Source: 2-02-FULL-47-50 sp964479045 (lineage in GTDB: Bacteria; Pseudomonadota; Gammaproteobacteria; Eutrophobiales; Eutrophobiaceae). Taken from it: a DNA stretch of 64,000 nt. Positions 51,951-62,046 of this stretch are shown piece after piece. Position numbers and translations under genes: made by a program. Position 1 is the first letter of the stretch. Each line of letters starts with the position of its first letter. Under the pieces are notes generated by a model. The model was not told the DNA's origin. It made no database searches and saw only the letters and a list, made by a program, of their open reading frames with translations. The stretch is from positions 186,001 to 250,000 of the forward strand of contig CAYZJI010000002.1 in NCBI GenBank assembly GCA_964479045.1, read 5' to 3'.

Positions 51951-53607
51951 AATTAACCGCCTGCCTGTTCTGGCAGTCATGCTGCCTGCGATGCTGCTTG
52001 CTGCGACAACTGCAGATGCAGCAGAAGAGGCGTTCCAATCGCAGGTGAACACAACTGCCGTCATCATGTTTTTGGTTTTCGTCGCGGCGACATTGGCAAT
52101 TACCTGGTGGGCGGCCCGGCACACGCGTTCCGCTGCAGATTACTACGCAGCCGGAGGTGGAATTACCGGATTCCAGAATGGCCTTGCCATCGCAGGTGAT
52201 TATATGTCTGCTGCATCATTTTTGGGAATTTCAGGCCTGGTATATCTCTCCGGGTTTGATGGTCTTATTTATTCCATCGGTTTTCTGGCTGGTTGGCCGG
52301 TGATACTGTTTCTGATTGCTGAACGTCTGCGTAATCTGGGCCGCTATACCTTTGCCGATGTAGTCACCTATCGACTCGGCCAGCGGCCATTGCGCATCCT
52401 GTCTGCGTTGGGGGCTTTGGCCGTAGTGGCATTTTATCTGATCGCCCAGATGGTTGGTTCAGGCAAACTGATTCAGATACTGTTCGGGTTGCCGTATGAA
52501 GCTGCCGTCGTGATAGTCGGTGTACTCATGGTGCTCTATGTAACTTTCGGCGGTATGTTGGCAACCACCTGGGTGCAGATCATCAAGGCAGTGTTGTTAT
52601 TAAGTGGCGCAACATTTCTCGCCTTCATGGTGTTGCAAAAATCCGGATTCAGTTTTGAAGCGTTGTTCCGCAATGCTATTGATGTTCATCCACAGGGCCG
52701 GGCCATTATGGCGCCGGGCAATATGGTGTCCGATCCGATCTCCGCCATCTCGCTCGGGCTGGCCCTGATGTTTGGCACTGCCGGATTGCCGCATATCCTG
52801 ATGCGATTTTTTACCGTGCCGGATGCCGCTGAAGCTCGCAAGTCCGTGTTTTATGCGACCGGATTCATCGGCTACTTTTATATCCTGACATTTATCATCG
52901 GGTTTGGTGCGATTGTTCTATTGTCCGTCAATCCGGAGTTCCTGGGCAGTGACGGCAAGTTGCTGGGCGGCAGCAATATGGCGGCCATCCATCTCTCCAA
53001 GGCGCTCGGTGGTGATCTTTTTCTTGGCTTTATATCTGCGGTCGCGTTTGCCACGATACTTGCTGTAGTGGCAGGGCTCACGCTGGCCGGGGCCAGTGCA
53101 GTTTCGCACGATCTGTTTGCCAATGTGATCAGGCAGGGTCGTGTGGATGAGAAAACAGAGATACGGGTGTCCCGTATGGCAACAGTAGTGCTTGGGATCA
53201 TTGCCATCGTGCTCGGAATTTTGTTTGAAAAGCAGAATGTCGCTTTCATGGTTGGCCTTGCATTTGGTATTGCCGCAAGCACCAACTTTCCGATCCTGTT
53301 TCTCTCCATGTACTGGCGCGGGCTTACTACACGCGGGGCTGTGTGGGGAGGGGCCTTTGGACTGGTGTCGGCCATCGTTCTCGTGGTAATGGGGCCGATA
53401 GTATGGGTACAAATCCTGGGACATTCCGAGGCGGTTTTCCCGTATGAATATCCGGCGCTGTTTTCGATGTCACTGTCCTTTGCCGGCATCTGGTTTTTCT
53501 CGGTGACGGATCGGAGTGACTCCGCAAATTCAGAACGGGGGAAATTTGAATTCCAGTTTATCCGTTCGGAAACGGGAATAGGCGCAGCCGGAGCATCCAC
53601 GCACTAG
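51940..53607 (+). CDS. actP: Cation/acetate symporter ActP
   Basis: Sodium:solute symporter family, about 555 residues, some 13 helices. YYAAGGGITGFQNGLAIAGDYMSAASFLGISG is the ActP hallmark (shown here in parts). GTG at 51940 with AAGAGG upstream is the likely start. An N-terminal signal-like segment ends near TADAAEE. acs is not adjacent, so substrate preference (acetate, glycolate, pyruvate) is by family only. Confidence 0.9.
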   Translation: MIHRINRLPVLAVMLPAMLLAATTADAAEEAFQSQVNTTAVIMFLVFVAATLAITWWAARHTRSAADYYAAGGGITGFQNGLAIAGDYMSAASFLGISGLVYLSGFDGLIYSIGFLAGWPVILFLIAERLRNLGRYTFADVVTYRLGQRPLRILSALGALAVVAFYLIAQMVGSGKLIQILFGLPYEAAVVIVGVLMVLYVTFGGMLATTWVQIIKAVLLLSGATFLAFMVLQKSGFSFEALFRNAIDVHPQGRAIMAPGNMVSDPISAISLGLALMFGTAGLPHILMRFFTVPDAAEARKSVFYATGFIGYFYILTFIIGFGAIVLLSVNPEFLGSDGKLLGGSNMAAIHLSKALGGDLFLGFISAVAFATILAVVAGLTLAGASAVSHDLFANVIRQGRVDEKTEIRVSRMATVVLGIIAIVLGILFEKQNVAFMVGLAFGIAASTNFPILFLSMYWRGLTTRGAVWGGAFGLVSAIVLVVMGPIVWVQILGHSEAVFPYEYPALFSMSLSFAGIWFFSVTDRSDSANSERGKFEFQFIRSETGIGAAGASTH

Positions 53608-54977
53608 CTGTCAGGTGTTTCCGTTTCTGCACTTTCTTCTTTGTCAAATGAAAGCTGCAGTGAATTACGAATGTTGATTCCGTCCGGTGATGTGAACGAA
53701 AGCGATCGTTCAACCGGGTCCCACTCAAATGCTTTTCCGGTATAGGGCTCGGAAAAAATTTTCCTTGCCTCATGAACATAATCACTGAGGCTCTCAGGTT
53801 TTACGCCGTTCTTTCTGATATCGAGTTTCAGGTTGATCATGTTGATCAGCCCCTGGGTGTCGTGCATGCGAACGATGTACTTGTCAAAATCCGGGAGTGA
53901 CAATGAGAACAATATGCATCCGATGGGATTGTAGACATAATCCATCCAGCCCGGCTGCAGTCCCTCTTCCCGCTGTGGTTTTTGCTGAAGATACTGGTGA
54001 AAACTGCTAGCGGGGATGCGGCTGCGCTCCAGTATTTCATTGAACGTTTCCTGCAGCATATTAATCGTGTGATTTTTACGGAACAGCGGAAACGGCAACC
54101 AGGCCGGTACGCCCAGATCGCCGGTAATCAACTCAGGGTATGTCTTGATTTCTTCTGCGAGGTTGGTGTTCATACGGAATTCATACAGAATGGGACTGTA
54201 AAATGATCGTTCTTCTTCATTCAGTGGCCTGATATCCTCAAATAGATAGGTCAGTTCTCCGGGCGCATCCATCAATGAAGCGTAGATATACAAATCATGT
54301 TTAAGCATGGCCAGAGCGATCATTTTTGCAATCAATGTGTCAGCTTTTGCCAGCAGCCCGCGCAGGAAATGGATGTCCTGGTTTAACATCGCAAGCGCAG
54401 GTTCAGGCTCGCCTGTGAGAAAACGTGTAGCTATGGCCGCGCCGAGCAGGCGGTTAATGGCCATGAGTGTGGCATAATCCGGTTGTGGTGAACGTATATC
54501 AGCTGCCAGAGTGGTGTGGTAGGTAGAAAGGTTCTGCAATTTGTCATAACGTTGCAAAAGGACCTGATTATCCTTTTGTAGGCTGAAGATAGTATCTTTC
54601 TGGGAAATCCAGATATTTCTGCAGTCCTGGTTGCGCGGTTCACACAGAATATTCACACCTTCGGTAACCCTCAGTGCCGGCTGGTACCAGTGTTTATCAA
54701 AGTCCGGCCGTGCTCCGGATTGCAGATGATGCGCCGCTTCCAGAAATATGGCCAATTGTGTGTTGGCAGCTTGCACGAGCTGCGTGCCGGACTTTATAAA
54801 ATCCTGTTCAGCAGCAACAGTCAGTCCTGCCAGCCCATTAAAGAGATTGTCCTGTTCACCGCTCAAAGGCTGCCTGCCCATCATCCAGTCCACTGCTCCG
54901 GAAGAGAGATCACTGTCCGGTATGACGAGATATACCGTGATCAGGAGCATGAGGACAAGGGCAAGTTTTTTGAGCAT
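53604..54977 (-). CDS. Conserved membrane-anchored protein of unknown function
   Basis: 457 residues, N-terminal signal anchor (about 4-20), the rest helical and probably periplasmic. No catalytic motif recognised. Two Cys in ILCEPRNQDCRN may form a disulfide. Its stop overlaps actP's by 4 nt, convergent. Divergent from the next unknown. Confidence 0.75.
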   Translation of the reverse strand: MLKKLALVLMLLITVYLVIPDSDLSSGAVDWMMGRQPLSGEQDNLFNGLAGLTVAAEQDFIKSGTQLVQAANTQLAIFLEAAHHLQSGARPDFDKHWYQPALRVTEGVNILCEPRNQDCRNIWISQKDTIFSLQKDNQVLLQRYDKLQNLSTYHTTLAADIRSPQPDYATLMAINRLLGAAIATRFLTGEPEPALAMLNQDIHFLRGLLAKADTLIAKMIALAMLKHDLYIYASLMDAPGELTYLFEDIRPLNEEERSFYSPILYEFRMNTNLAEEIKTYPELITGDLGVPAWLPFPLFRKNHTINMLQETFNEILERSRIPASSFHQYLQQKPQREEGLQPGWMDYVYNPIGCILFSLSLPDFDKYIVRMHDTQGLINMINLKLDIRKNGVKPESLSDYVHEARKIFSEPYTGKAFEWDPVERSLSFTSPDGINIRNSLQLSFDKEESAETETPDS

Positions 54978-55069
54978 GGGTTTGTTCTGCAGATGGTCTT
55001 AATGGTGCAAAGATGTCATTCTAATCGGGATGATGGCCAAGGGGCACAATTGTTTCTATTATTTATGAT

Positions 55070-55699
55070 ATGTCAAAAACACTCTTTGTTTTATTACTGA
55101 TAGCTCTTGCCGGTTATTATTTTCATGAGCCGCCGGCACGAGTGGTTCTGGATGTGCAGGAAATCCCTGCTCTCAAGGTAACCTATGACAGCAAGCTCTC
55201 CATAGGGGCCCCGCCCATACAAAAAAACCTGAAGGATGTGAAGCAAACCATAAGTGCCGGTGAATATACGATTACACCGATTGCAAAATTCCAGGTCGCC
55301 GCACGGGTATTGGGTGCCAAGCATTATACTTTTGATCGTGAGGCCACACTTTCACCTGTGGATCTGGCGCTGGGCTGGGGTCCCATGGCCAGTGATGAGG
55401 TTCTGAAGGATATTTCCATCAGCCAGAATGGCCGTTTCTATCACTGGCGGGTCCATGAATTTCCCATACCAAGGCGTCAAATCGAGACCAACAGTGCCAA
55501 TATGCACTTTATTCCGGCCACTCCGGAGATCGCAGCAAAACTGAAGGAAGTTGATGAAGGTGACATGATAAAATTCAAGGGACATCTGGTCAGGGTTGAT
55601 GCTGATGATGGTTGGCGGTGGGTAAGTTCCACAACCCGTGAAGACACTGGCGGTGGCGCCTGTGAAGTTATACTGGTTGATGATATAACCCGCCTTTGA
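55070..55699 (+). CDS. Exported protein of unknown function
   Basis: 209 residues with N-terminal hydrophobic segment (about 4-17). The mature part has YHWRVHEFPIPRRQIETNSANMHFIPA, DEGDMIKFKGHLVRVDADDGWRW and STTREDTGGGACEVI, the last with a lone Cys. Looks like a compact beta-rich domain. No family name recalled. It precedes chrA by 40 bp. Confidence 0.72.
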   Translation: MSKTLFVLLLIALAGYYFHEPPARVVLDVQEIPALKVTYDSKLSIGAPPIQKNLKDVKQTISAGEYTITPIAKFQVAARVLGAKHYTFDREATLSPVDLALGWGPMASDEVLKDISISQNGRFYHWRVHEFPIPRRQIETNSANMHFIPATPEIAAKLKEVDEGDMIKFKGHLVRVDADDGWRWVSSTTREDTGGGACEVILVDDITRL

Positions 55700-55739
55700 C
55701 GGGCATCAGTAACCAGAATTCATAAGGACAATATTTTCG

Positions 55740-57089
55740 ATGGACACAGATTCCGCAGAAGCAGGGCCCGGCACCAGGTCGGTTTCCGTTATTGAGGCTT
55801 TTCATTACTGGCTGAAGCTCGGCTTCATCAGTTTCGGCGGACCGGCCGGGCAGATCAGCATGATGCATCAGGAACTGGTGGAACGGCGACGCTGGATTTC
55901 CGAACATCGTTTTCTGCATGCATTGAATTTCTGCATGGTGTTGCCGGGGCCGGAAGCGCAACAGCTGGCTACTTACATTGGCTGGCTTATGCATGGCACT
56001 GTTGGCGGGATTATCGCAGGCCTGCTGTTCATACTGCCGTCACTGGTGATCCTGATCCTCCTGAGCTGGATTTATGTGGTTTATCATGAGGTCACACTGG
56101 TCGCTGGCATACTCTACGGTATCAAACCGGCAGTAACGGCCATCGTGGTGCATGCTGCGTGGCGTATCGGCAGTCGTGTGCTCAAGAATTCTCTATTGTT
56201 TGCTTTTGCCGCGGCATCATTTATATCGATTGCCATACTGCATGTGCCTTTCCCTTTAATAGTGCTTGCCGCCGGGATACTGGGTTATCTGGGTTCCCGC
56301 ATTGTGCCGGACAAATTCAACCTTAAACCTGCGCATGGACAGCAGCATGCATCCTATGGTCCTGCAGTGATCGATGATCATACGCCTGTTTCTGAACACG
56401 CCCGTTACCAGCGATCACGTCTGATCATGTTGGCCATAATCGGCTTGATGTTGTGGTCAATGCCGTTATTACTCTTGCTGATTTATTTTGGCTGGCAAGG
56501 TACCCTGACACAGATGGGGTGGTTTTTCACCAAGGCAGCATTACTGACATTTGGTGGCGCCTATGCTGTCTTACCCTATGTTTATCAGGGTGCCGTAGAA
56601 GGTTATGGCTGGCTCACAGCCACTCAAATGATTGATGGTCTGGCGCTGGGTGAAACCACGCCCGGACCTTTGATTATGGTCGTGGCATTTGTCGGTTTTC
56701 TTGGGGGGTGGAGTTCGCAGATTTTCGGTCCGGACATGACATTACTGGCTGGAATAATTGCGGCATGCATTGTTACCTATTTTACTTTTCTGCCTTCATT
56801 TCTGTTTATTCTGATTGGCGGTCCGGCGGTGGAAGCGACCCGGCACGAGATCGGGTTTTCAGCGCCCCTGACCGGTATAACAGCGGCAGTTGTGGGCGTG
56901 GTGCTGAATCTTGCGGTGATGTTCGCATGGCATGTATTGTGGCCACAGGGATTTGCAGGAGATTTTGAATGGCCGGCACTGATCATCGGCAGTGCGGCAT
57001 TTGTCGCGTTGTTTTATTTTCGCCTGGGTGTTGTCAGCCTGATTGGTGGGAGTGCGTTGGCGGGTCTTGCATACGTCTTGATTGGCTGA
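55740..57089 (+). CDS. chrA: Chromate transporter ChrA
   Basis: Long-chain CHR protein, 449 residues, with two homologous halves: SFGGPAGQISMMHQELV near residue 31 and LTFGGAYAVLPYVYQG near 265. ALGETTPGPLIMVVAFVGF is the second-half signature. Exports chromate by family assignment. No chrB regulator is adjacent. Its 3' end overlaps the DUF484 gene by 56 bp, convergent. Confidence 0.9.
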   Translation: MDTDSAEAGPGTRSVSVIEAFHYWLKLGFISFGGPAGQISMMHQELVERRRWISEHRFLHALNFCMVLPGPEAQQLATYIGWLMHGTVGGIIAGLLFILPSLVILILLSWIYVVYHEVTLVAGILYGIKPAVTAIVVHAAWRIGSRVLKNSLLFAFAAASFISIAILHVPFPLIVLAAGILGYLGSRIVPDKFNLKPAHGQQHASYGPAVIDDHTPVSEHARYQRSRLIMLAIIGLMLWSMPLLLLLIYFGWQGTLTQMGWFFTKAALLTFGGAYAVLPYVYQGAVEGYGWLTATQMIDGLALGETTPGPLIMVVAFVGFLGGWSSQIFGPDMTLLAGIIAACIVTYFTFLPSFLFILIGGPAVEATRHEIGFSAPLTGITAAVVGVVLNLAVMFAWHVLWPQGFAGDFEWPALIIGSAAFVALFYFRLGVVSLIGGSALAGLAYVLIG

Positions 57090-57741
57090 AATCCTGTATT
57101 CTGTAATCGATGATGTCCTTCAGAAATACCAGCAGATCCAGCGCATGACCATGACCATAATGGTTTTGCAGATGTGAACCGAGCACCAGGAGTCCCTGCC
57201 AGTGTTGATGTTCCAGTGGCAACAGCACGGTGGATTTGATACGTTCACTGTCTTTGCCGAACAAGGCCACCAGATGTTCATCCTGCAGACTGCCACACAG
57301 AGGTTTGTTGCGATGAAAAACCTCGGTAAACATGAAACGCATACGTGGATGACTGCTGCTGCCACCTGTTTTGTTGAAAATCATCAGCAGCACCCGATCG
57401 GCCGTATAGTGTGTGCGCAGTCCCTTGTGCAGGCTGAGATAGAGTTTTTCCGGCGATTCTGCTGACAGCAGATCCAGTGCCATTGCATGTACCGCAGTGG
57501 ACAACATCATGTCCATGTCTGCGTGGTGCTGCATATTCTGTAATTGCTTCTGTTGGTCAGTAATCTGTTCTCGCAGCCGGATCACCTGATATTCCAGAAA
57601 TGATGCGATGTTTTTATTTTTGATTGCAGGAAGTGAGAGTGTTGCGATCAACTCAGGATAGGTTATAAAGAAATCCGGATGGCGACGGAGATAATCGGCA
57701 ATTGCCGCAGGATCACTGGAAAGATTATTAACAAGGGTCAT
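57034..57741 (-). CDS. DUF484 family protein
   Basis: 235 residues. IADYLRRHPDFFITYPELIATLSLP is the DUF484 opening, followed by a short coiled coil and GAF-like domain. ATG at 57741; the frame runs further upstream into rnfG but without homology. It follows rnfG by 22 bp where rnfE would be expected. Role unknown; often near dapF-xerC in other genomes. Confidence 0.88.
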   Translation of the reverse strand: MTLVNNLSSDPAAIADYLRRHPDFFITYPELIATLSLPAIKNKNIASFLEYQVIRLREQITDQQKQLQNMQHHADMDMMLSTAVHAMALDLLSAESPEKLYLSLHKGLRTHYTADRVLLMIFNKTGGSSSHPRMRFMFTEVFHRNKPLCGSLQDEHLVALFGKDSERIKSTVLLPLEHQHWQGLLVLGSHLQNHYGHGHALDLLVFLKDIIDYRIQDFSQSRRMQDPPTHSHQSG

Positions 57742-57763
57742 ACAGATTTTTCTACCATAACCA

Positions 57764-58378
57764 TCAGTATAGTCTATCGCGCTGTAAACTGTAGTATTCC
57801 AGTGCTTTACGCACGGCGTTGACCACCCCGCGCGAGGTGATGGTGGCGCCGCTGAGTTGATCAATTGTGCCGCCATCTTCTGTGACCATCCACGATTCTG
57901 CCGGCAGGTTTTGCAGTGAGCGTCCGGTGAAACCGGCAATCCAGGAAGATTTTTCGTGATCGATGCCATCTCCGAGACCGGGTGTTTCCCTGTGATGCAA
58001 GGCGCGCACGCCCAGCAATGTACCGTCATAGGCGATGCCGATAATGAGTTCAATGGTACCGCTGTAACCGCGGGCCTCAACCGGCATCAGCACAGCGCCG
58101 ACAGGTTGGCCATTCTGCCGTGCACGAAATACAGACACTGTATGATCAGGACCGAAGAATCCACTATCACTGATTTCAATAGTGTCATCATAAAGTACAT
58201 TATCATGTTGAAGGGGCATTAATGGATCGATCACATGCAGTTGAGCGACTCTGGAATTGGTGTGGATCTGATCGTTTGTGAGTTGATCAATGAAATACAA
58301 CAGCAATCCCAGAACCAGTGCCAGGCCCATGAGGGGCAACAAAATACTTGTACGGGTGCGGCTTGCACGTTCAGACAC
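57764..58378 (-). CDS. rnfG: Rnf complex subunit G
   Basis: 204 residues. One N-terminal helix (about 12-31) and a periplasmic FMN-binding domain with DQLSGATITS, T179 being the covalent flavin site. GTG start overlaps the rnfD stop by 8 nt. Transfers electrons within the Rnf/Rsx complex. Confidence 0.93.
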   Translation of the reverse strand: MSERASRTRTSILLPLMGLALVLGLLLYFIDQLTNDQIHTNSRVAQLHVIDPLMPLQHDNVLYDDTIEISDSGFFGPDHTVSVFRARQNGQPVGAVLMPVEARGYSGTIELIIGIAYDGTLLGVRALHHRETPGLGDGIDHEKSSWIAGFTGRSLQNLPAESWMVTEDGGTIDQLSGATITSRGVVNAVRKALEYYSLQRDRLY

Positions 58379-59396
58379 GGCGTTCACCAAAAGCGGGAGG
58401 GCGGGTGTATTGATCAATGAGAGGGACCGCTGCATTCATCAACAGCACAGCGAATGCCACTCCGTCGGGATAACCACCAAAGGTGCGAATCAGCCATGCG
58501 AGCAATGCAATGCCGCACACATAAATAATACGTCCGCGCGGGGTGGTGGAGGCTGTAACCGGATCAGTAATAATAAAAAATGCAGCCAGCATGATGCCAC
58601 CGGTAAACAGAGTGAGCAGAGGGGGCAAAAACAGATCGGTGTCGTACCCATGAAATATCAAACTGATGCCGAGCAGCGTACCGAGAAAATACGCCGGCAA
58701 ACGCCATGAAATAATTTTTTGCATGATGAGCCAGACTCCACCTGCCAGCCACGCTGCGGCTATCCATTCCGACCCTTTGCCACCCACGCTGCCAAACAGG
58801 GGCGAGGTACGTATTTCCTGCAGCATGGACATGCCCCTGAGCTGCGACTGCGTATAGGCAAGGGCGGTGGGGCCACTTACTGCATCAAAATTTTCGATGC
58901 CGGTGTTACCGGTGAAGATAATCTGCAACAGTTCTGCCAGACCCGGATGTTCACCGGTAGCCAGCGGCCAGGTGGCCATGACTGCCGGAAAACACAACAG
59001 TACGAATATATAACCGGCCATGGCCGGATTGAAGAGGTTATTGCCGATACCGCCATAGACATGTTTGGCGATGACGATGGCGAATGCTATGCCGAGGAAG
59101 TTGACCCAGATGGGGGTATAGGGGGAAATGCACAGCGCAAAGAGCAGCGCGGTAACGACAGCGCTGCCATCATATAAAAATGGATGGAGCGAGCGTCCAC
59201 GTAATTTCAACATTACCATTTCCAGTGCGAGCGCGAAGCCCACCGCAAATACACATTGAATCAACACACCAGCGCCAAAAACCCATGCTGAAATCAAAAT
59301 CCCCGGTAGCAGGGCATAGATTACCTGACGCATGACCTGTGCCACGGATCGAGCCTGATGCAGATGTGGAGAACTGATGATCAGCGGTTCACTCAC
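58371..59396 (-). CDS. rnfD: Rnf complex subunit D
   Basis: 341 residues, polytopic NqrB/RnfD family membrane subunit. The flavin-attachment region reads SGPTALAYTQ where SGAT is usual, still with a Thr in place. Overlaps rnfC by 8 nt. Confidence 0.93.
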   Translation of the reverse strand: MSEPLIISSPHLHQARSVAQVMRQVIYALLPGILISAWVFGAGVLIQCVFAVGFALALEMVMLKLRGRSLHPFLYDGSAVVTALLFALCISPYTPIWVNFLGIAFAIVIAKHVYGGIGNNLFNPAMAGYIFVLLCFPAVMATWPLATGEHPGLAELLQIIFTGNTGIENFDAVSGPTALAYTQSQLRGMSMLQEIRTSPLFGSVGGKGSEWIAAAWLAGGVWLIMQKIISWRLPAYFLGTLLGISLIFHGYDTDLFLPPLLTLFTGGIMLAAFFIITDPVTASTTPRGRIIYVCGIALLAWLIRTFGGYPDGVAFAVLLMNAAVPLIDQYTRPPAFGERRV

Positions 59397-60906
59397 CGGA
59401 GGTGTCCTCCGGTCCGGGTTGGCTGGATGATTCGCGTTTTGCTTTTGATCTGGCTACGGCATCCTGTATGAATCTCTGTTTATCATTATCAGCAACAGCG
59501 TATTGACTGTCGGTATCATTGTTTTCATTTGTTTCATGTTGCAGACGTTCATTACGTGCCAGAAATCGTTGCCGTGCATGATCTGTGCTGCGCCAGGTGG
59601 CCTCATCCTGCGAGATCTGGCGTTTGGCCTTGCGGTAATACTGGACCAACGGAATATTGCTGGGGCAGACATAGGAACAGCAGCCGCATTCAATGCAATC
59701 AAACAGATGATATTCACGCAACCGTTCATAATTTTTGGATTTGGCATGCCAGTACAGTTGTTGCGGCAACAAATTTGCAGGACAGACGTCAACACAAGCT
59801 CCGCAACGGATACAGGGTTGTTCCGGTTCCCGGCTATAAGTGGACGTGACCAGCACGCAGTTGGTGGTTTTGATCACCGGCATGTGCATATTATTCACGT
59901 ACATCCCCATCATGGGCCCGCCAAGTACAATGATGGCGTTGGGATTTTCTTCATGGCCGCATTGATCCACACAATGTTTCACCGGTGTGCCAAGCAAAAC
60001 CTGTAGATTACGCGGTTCGTTTACTTCGCCGGACACCGTGATATAACGTGAAATCAAAGGCTCACCGCGGGTAACCGCGCGGTATGCTGCAGCTGCGGTG
60101 CCGACATTATGTATCACGATGCCAATATGAATCGGCAAGCCACCGCCCGGTACTTCCTTGCCGGTCAGTGCCTTGATCAGTTGACGTTCACCGCCCTGCG
60201 GGTATTTGACCGGAAGCCGTATCAGTTCGATGTCATCATCAATCAGGGCCTTGAGTGCGTCATACGCTTCAGGCATGTCCTCTTCCAGCGCGATCACGCA
60301 GCGTTTCGCCTGCACCGCATGCCGGATCATACGGGTGCCATTAATAATGTAGGACGGTTTTTCGCGGATCAGCCGGTCATCGCAACTGATGAATGGTTCG
60401 CACTCCACACCATTAATAATGAGTGTATCCACGGTATTCTCGGTTCCTTCCCTGAGTTTGACATGGGCCGGGAAACCGGCGCCGCCCATGCCCACAATAC
60501 CTGCCTCGCGAATCACCTCCTGCAATTTTTTTGGATCGACCGAGGTGTAATCCTGTGTCGGCTGGATGTCAAACCACTCATCTCTGCCATCGGGTTCAAT
60601 TATGATGCAAGGCGCTTTGAGCCCGAGTGGATCAGGTACAGTGTAATTGCCGATATCAATAATCTTTCCGGACGTACTGGCATGTACCGGCACGCTGACA
60701 TAACCATTGGCGCGTGCAATGATCTGTCCTTTGCGTACGCTGTCACCAGTTTTGACCAAGGGCACCGCAGGTACGCCAATATGTTGTTGCATGGGCAGGA
60801 TGATGCGATCCGGCAAAGGAGTAATGAGCGATGTTTTACTGTTGGTGATTTCCTTGTGGGGTGGAATCTGCAGCCCGCCATGAAAATCATGCAGTACCGG
60901 ATTCAT
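59389..60906 (-). CDS. rnfC: Rnf complex subunit C
   Basis: 505 residues: N-terminal barrel-sandwich, NADH/FMN domain (GIVGMGGAGFPAHVKL) and two 4Fe-4S motifs (CIRCGACVDVCP, CIECGCCSYVCP), then a charged tail of about 75 residues. ATG overlaps the rnfB stop (ATGA). Electron entry point from NADH or to ferredoxin. Confidence 0.94.
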   Translation of the reverse strand: MNPVLHDFHGGLQIPPHKEITNSKTSLITPLPDRIILPMQQHIGVPAVPLVKTGDSVRKGQIIARANGYVSVPVHASTSGKIIDIGNYTVPDPLGLKAPCIIIEPDGRDEWFDIQPTQDYTSVDPKKLQEVIREAGIVGMGGAGFPAHVKLREGTENTVDTLIINGVECEPFISCDDRLIREKPSYIINGTRMIRHAVQAKRCVIALEEDMPEAYDALKALIDDDIELIRLPVKYPQGGERQLIKALTGKEVPGGGLPIHIGIVIHNVGTAAAAYRAVTRGEPLISRYITVSGEVNEPRNLQVLLGTPVKHCVDQCGHEENPNAIIVLGGPMMGMYVNNMHMPVIKTTNCVLVTSTYSREPEQPCIRCGACVDVCPANLLPQQLYWHAKSKNYERLREYHLFDCIECGCCSYVCPSNIPLVQYYRKAKRQISQDEATWRSTDHARQRFLARNERLQHETNENNDTDSQYAVADNDKQRFIQDAVARSKAKRESSSQPGPEDTSGE

Positions 60907-61448
60907 GATGCAGCCCGTGGTGGCAGATGTACCGGTTCGAGTTTCACCCGGCGGCCGCCCTGCACGTAAACAAACATGCTGATGCAATCCACCGGGCAGG
61001 GGGCCACACAGAGTTCACAGCCGGTGCATTCCTCTGCGATGACGGTATGCATTTGTTTGGGTGCACCGACGATCGCATCCACCGGACAGGCCTTGATGCA
61101 TTTCACACAGCCGATACAGATATCTTCATCGATCCAGGCAATTTTCTTCGGACCTTCCTTGCCATGTACCGGATTGAGTGCTTTGATTTCACGCCCAAGC
61201 AGGTTGGCAAGTTTGCGTATGGTATTGCGTCCACCTGGCGGGCACTGGTTGATGTCTGCGAGGTTGTGCACGATGGCTTCGGCATAGGGTCTGCAGCCGG
61301 AGTAACCGCATTGCCTGCATTGAGTTTGTGGCAGCAGGGCATCAACGCTGTTGATTAAATTTTCATTTGCATCTGCAGATGATTCCCCGGGACGAATCAA
61401 TAACCCGATCAGCAATGTAAAGAACAGCATGATCAGGACGGTGCTCAT
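60903..61448 (-). CDS. rnfB: Rnf complex subunit B
   Basis: 181 residues: N-terminal helix, Fe-S motif CRQCGYSGC, and two ferredoxin clusters (CIGCVKCIKACP, CTGCELCVAPCP). ATGA overlap with rnfA. Confidence 0.95.
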   Translation of the reverse strand: MSTVLIMLFFTLLIGLLIRPGESSADANENLINSVDALLPQTQCRQCGYSGCRPYAEAIVHNLADINQCPPGGRNTIRKLANLLGREIKALNPVHGKEGPKKIAWIDEDICIGCVKCIKACPVDAIVGAPKQMHTVIAEECTGCELCVAPCPVDCISMFVYVQGGRRVKLEPVHLPPRAAS

Positions 61449-62026
61449 GGGACGATGAGACCACTGAACCCCATGAACGCCATGGAGATTAATGCAAGCG
61501 TGATTAGCACTACTGGCAAACCGCGGAATGGTGCGGGAACATCCGCCACTTCCAGCCGTTCAAAGATGGCTGCAAGCATCATCAGTACCAGCGCAAATCC
61601 CAGCGCCGAACCCGCTCCATAAAAAAGTGACTGAAGCAGGTCGTGATGATATTGCCGGTTTAATAATGCAGTGCCGAGTACAGCCGTATTGATGCCGGCA
61701 AAGGGAAGAAAGATACTGATTTGTTCGTGCAACTTTGCATGCAGCCGGTGGCCGTGCTGTTTGAGCAGAAGTGTGAGGATGAGAATGACGCAAACAAACA
61801 CCGGAAGCTGCAGATATTCAAGCTGTAAAGGAACCAGTAGATAGTGATTAAGCAGGAAGGTACTGAGAGTTAACAGAGGTAACAAAATCAGTAACGTCAA
61901 AGCCAGTCCGAGGGCCACATCCAGCCTGCGCAGAAAAGCCAGCGCAGGGTCAGTGCCGGCAACTTCCACCAGGATCAGGTTGTTGACGAGAGCAGCGCTG
62001 AGGATAATGAGGATGAGGTCAGACAT
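61445..62026 (-). CDS. rnfA: Rnf complex subunit A
   Basis: 193 residues, six-helix NqrE/RnfA family membrane subunit. FLPFAGINTAVLG carries the conserved half-channel motif, although the usual Cys near the start is not seen in NNLILVEVAG. First of rnfABCDG, 20 bp after metG on the same strand. Confidence 0.9.
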   Translation of the reverse strand: MSDLILIILSAALVNNLILVEVAGTDPALAFLRRLDVALGLALTLLILLPLLTLSTFLLNHYLLVPLQLEYLQLPVFVCVILILTLLLKQHGHRLHAKLHEQISIFLPFAGINTAVLGTALLNRQYHHDLLQSLFYGAGSALGFALVLMMLAAIFERLEVADVPAPFRGLPVVLITLALISMAFMGFSGLIVP

Positions 62027-62046
62027 GAGCCATCATTTTATCCTCG

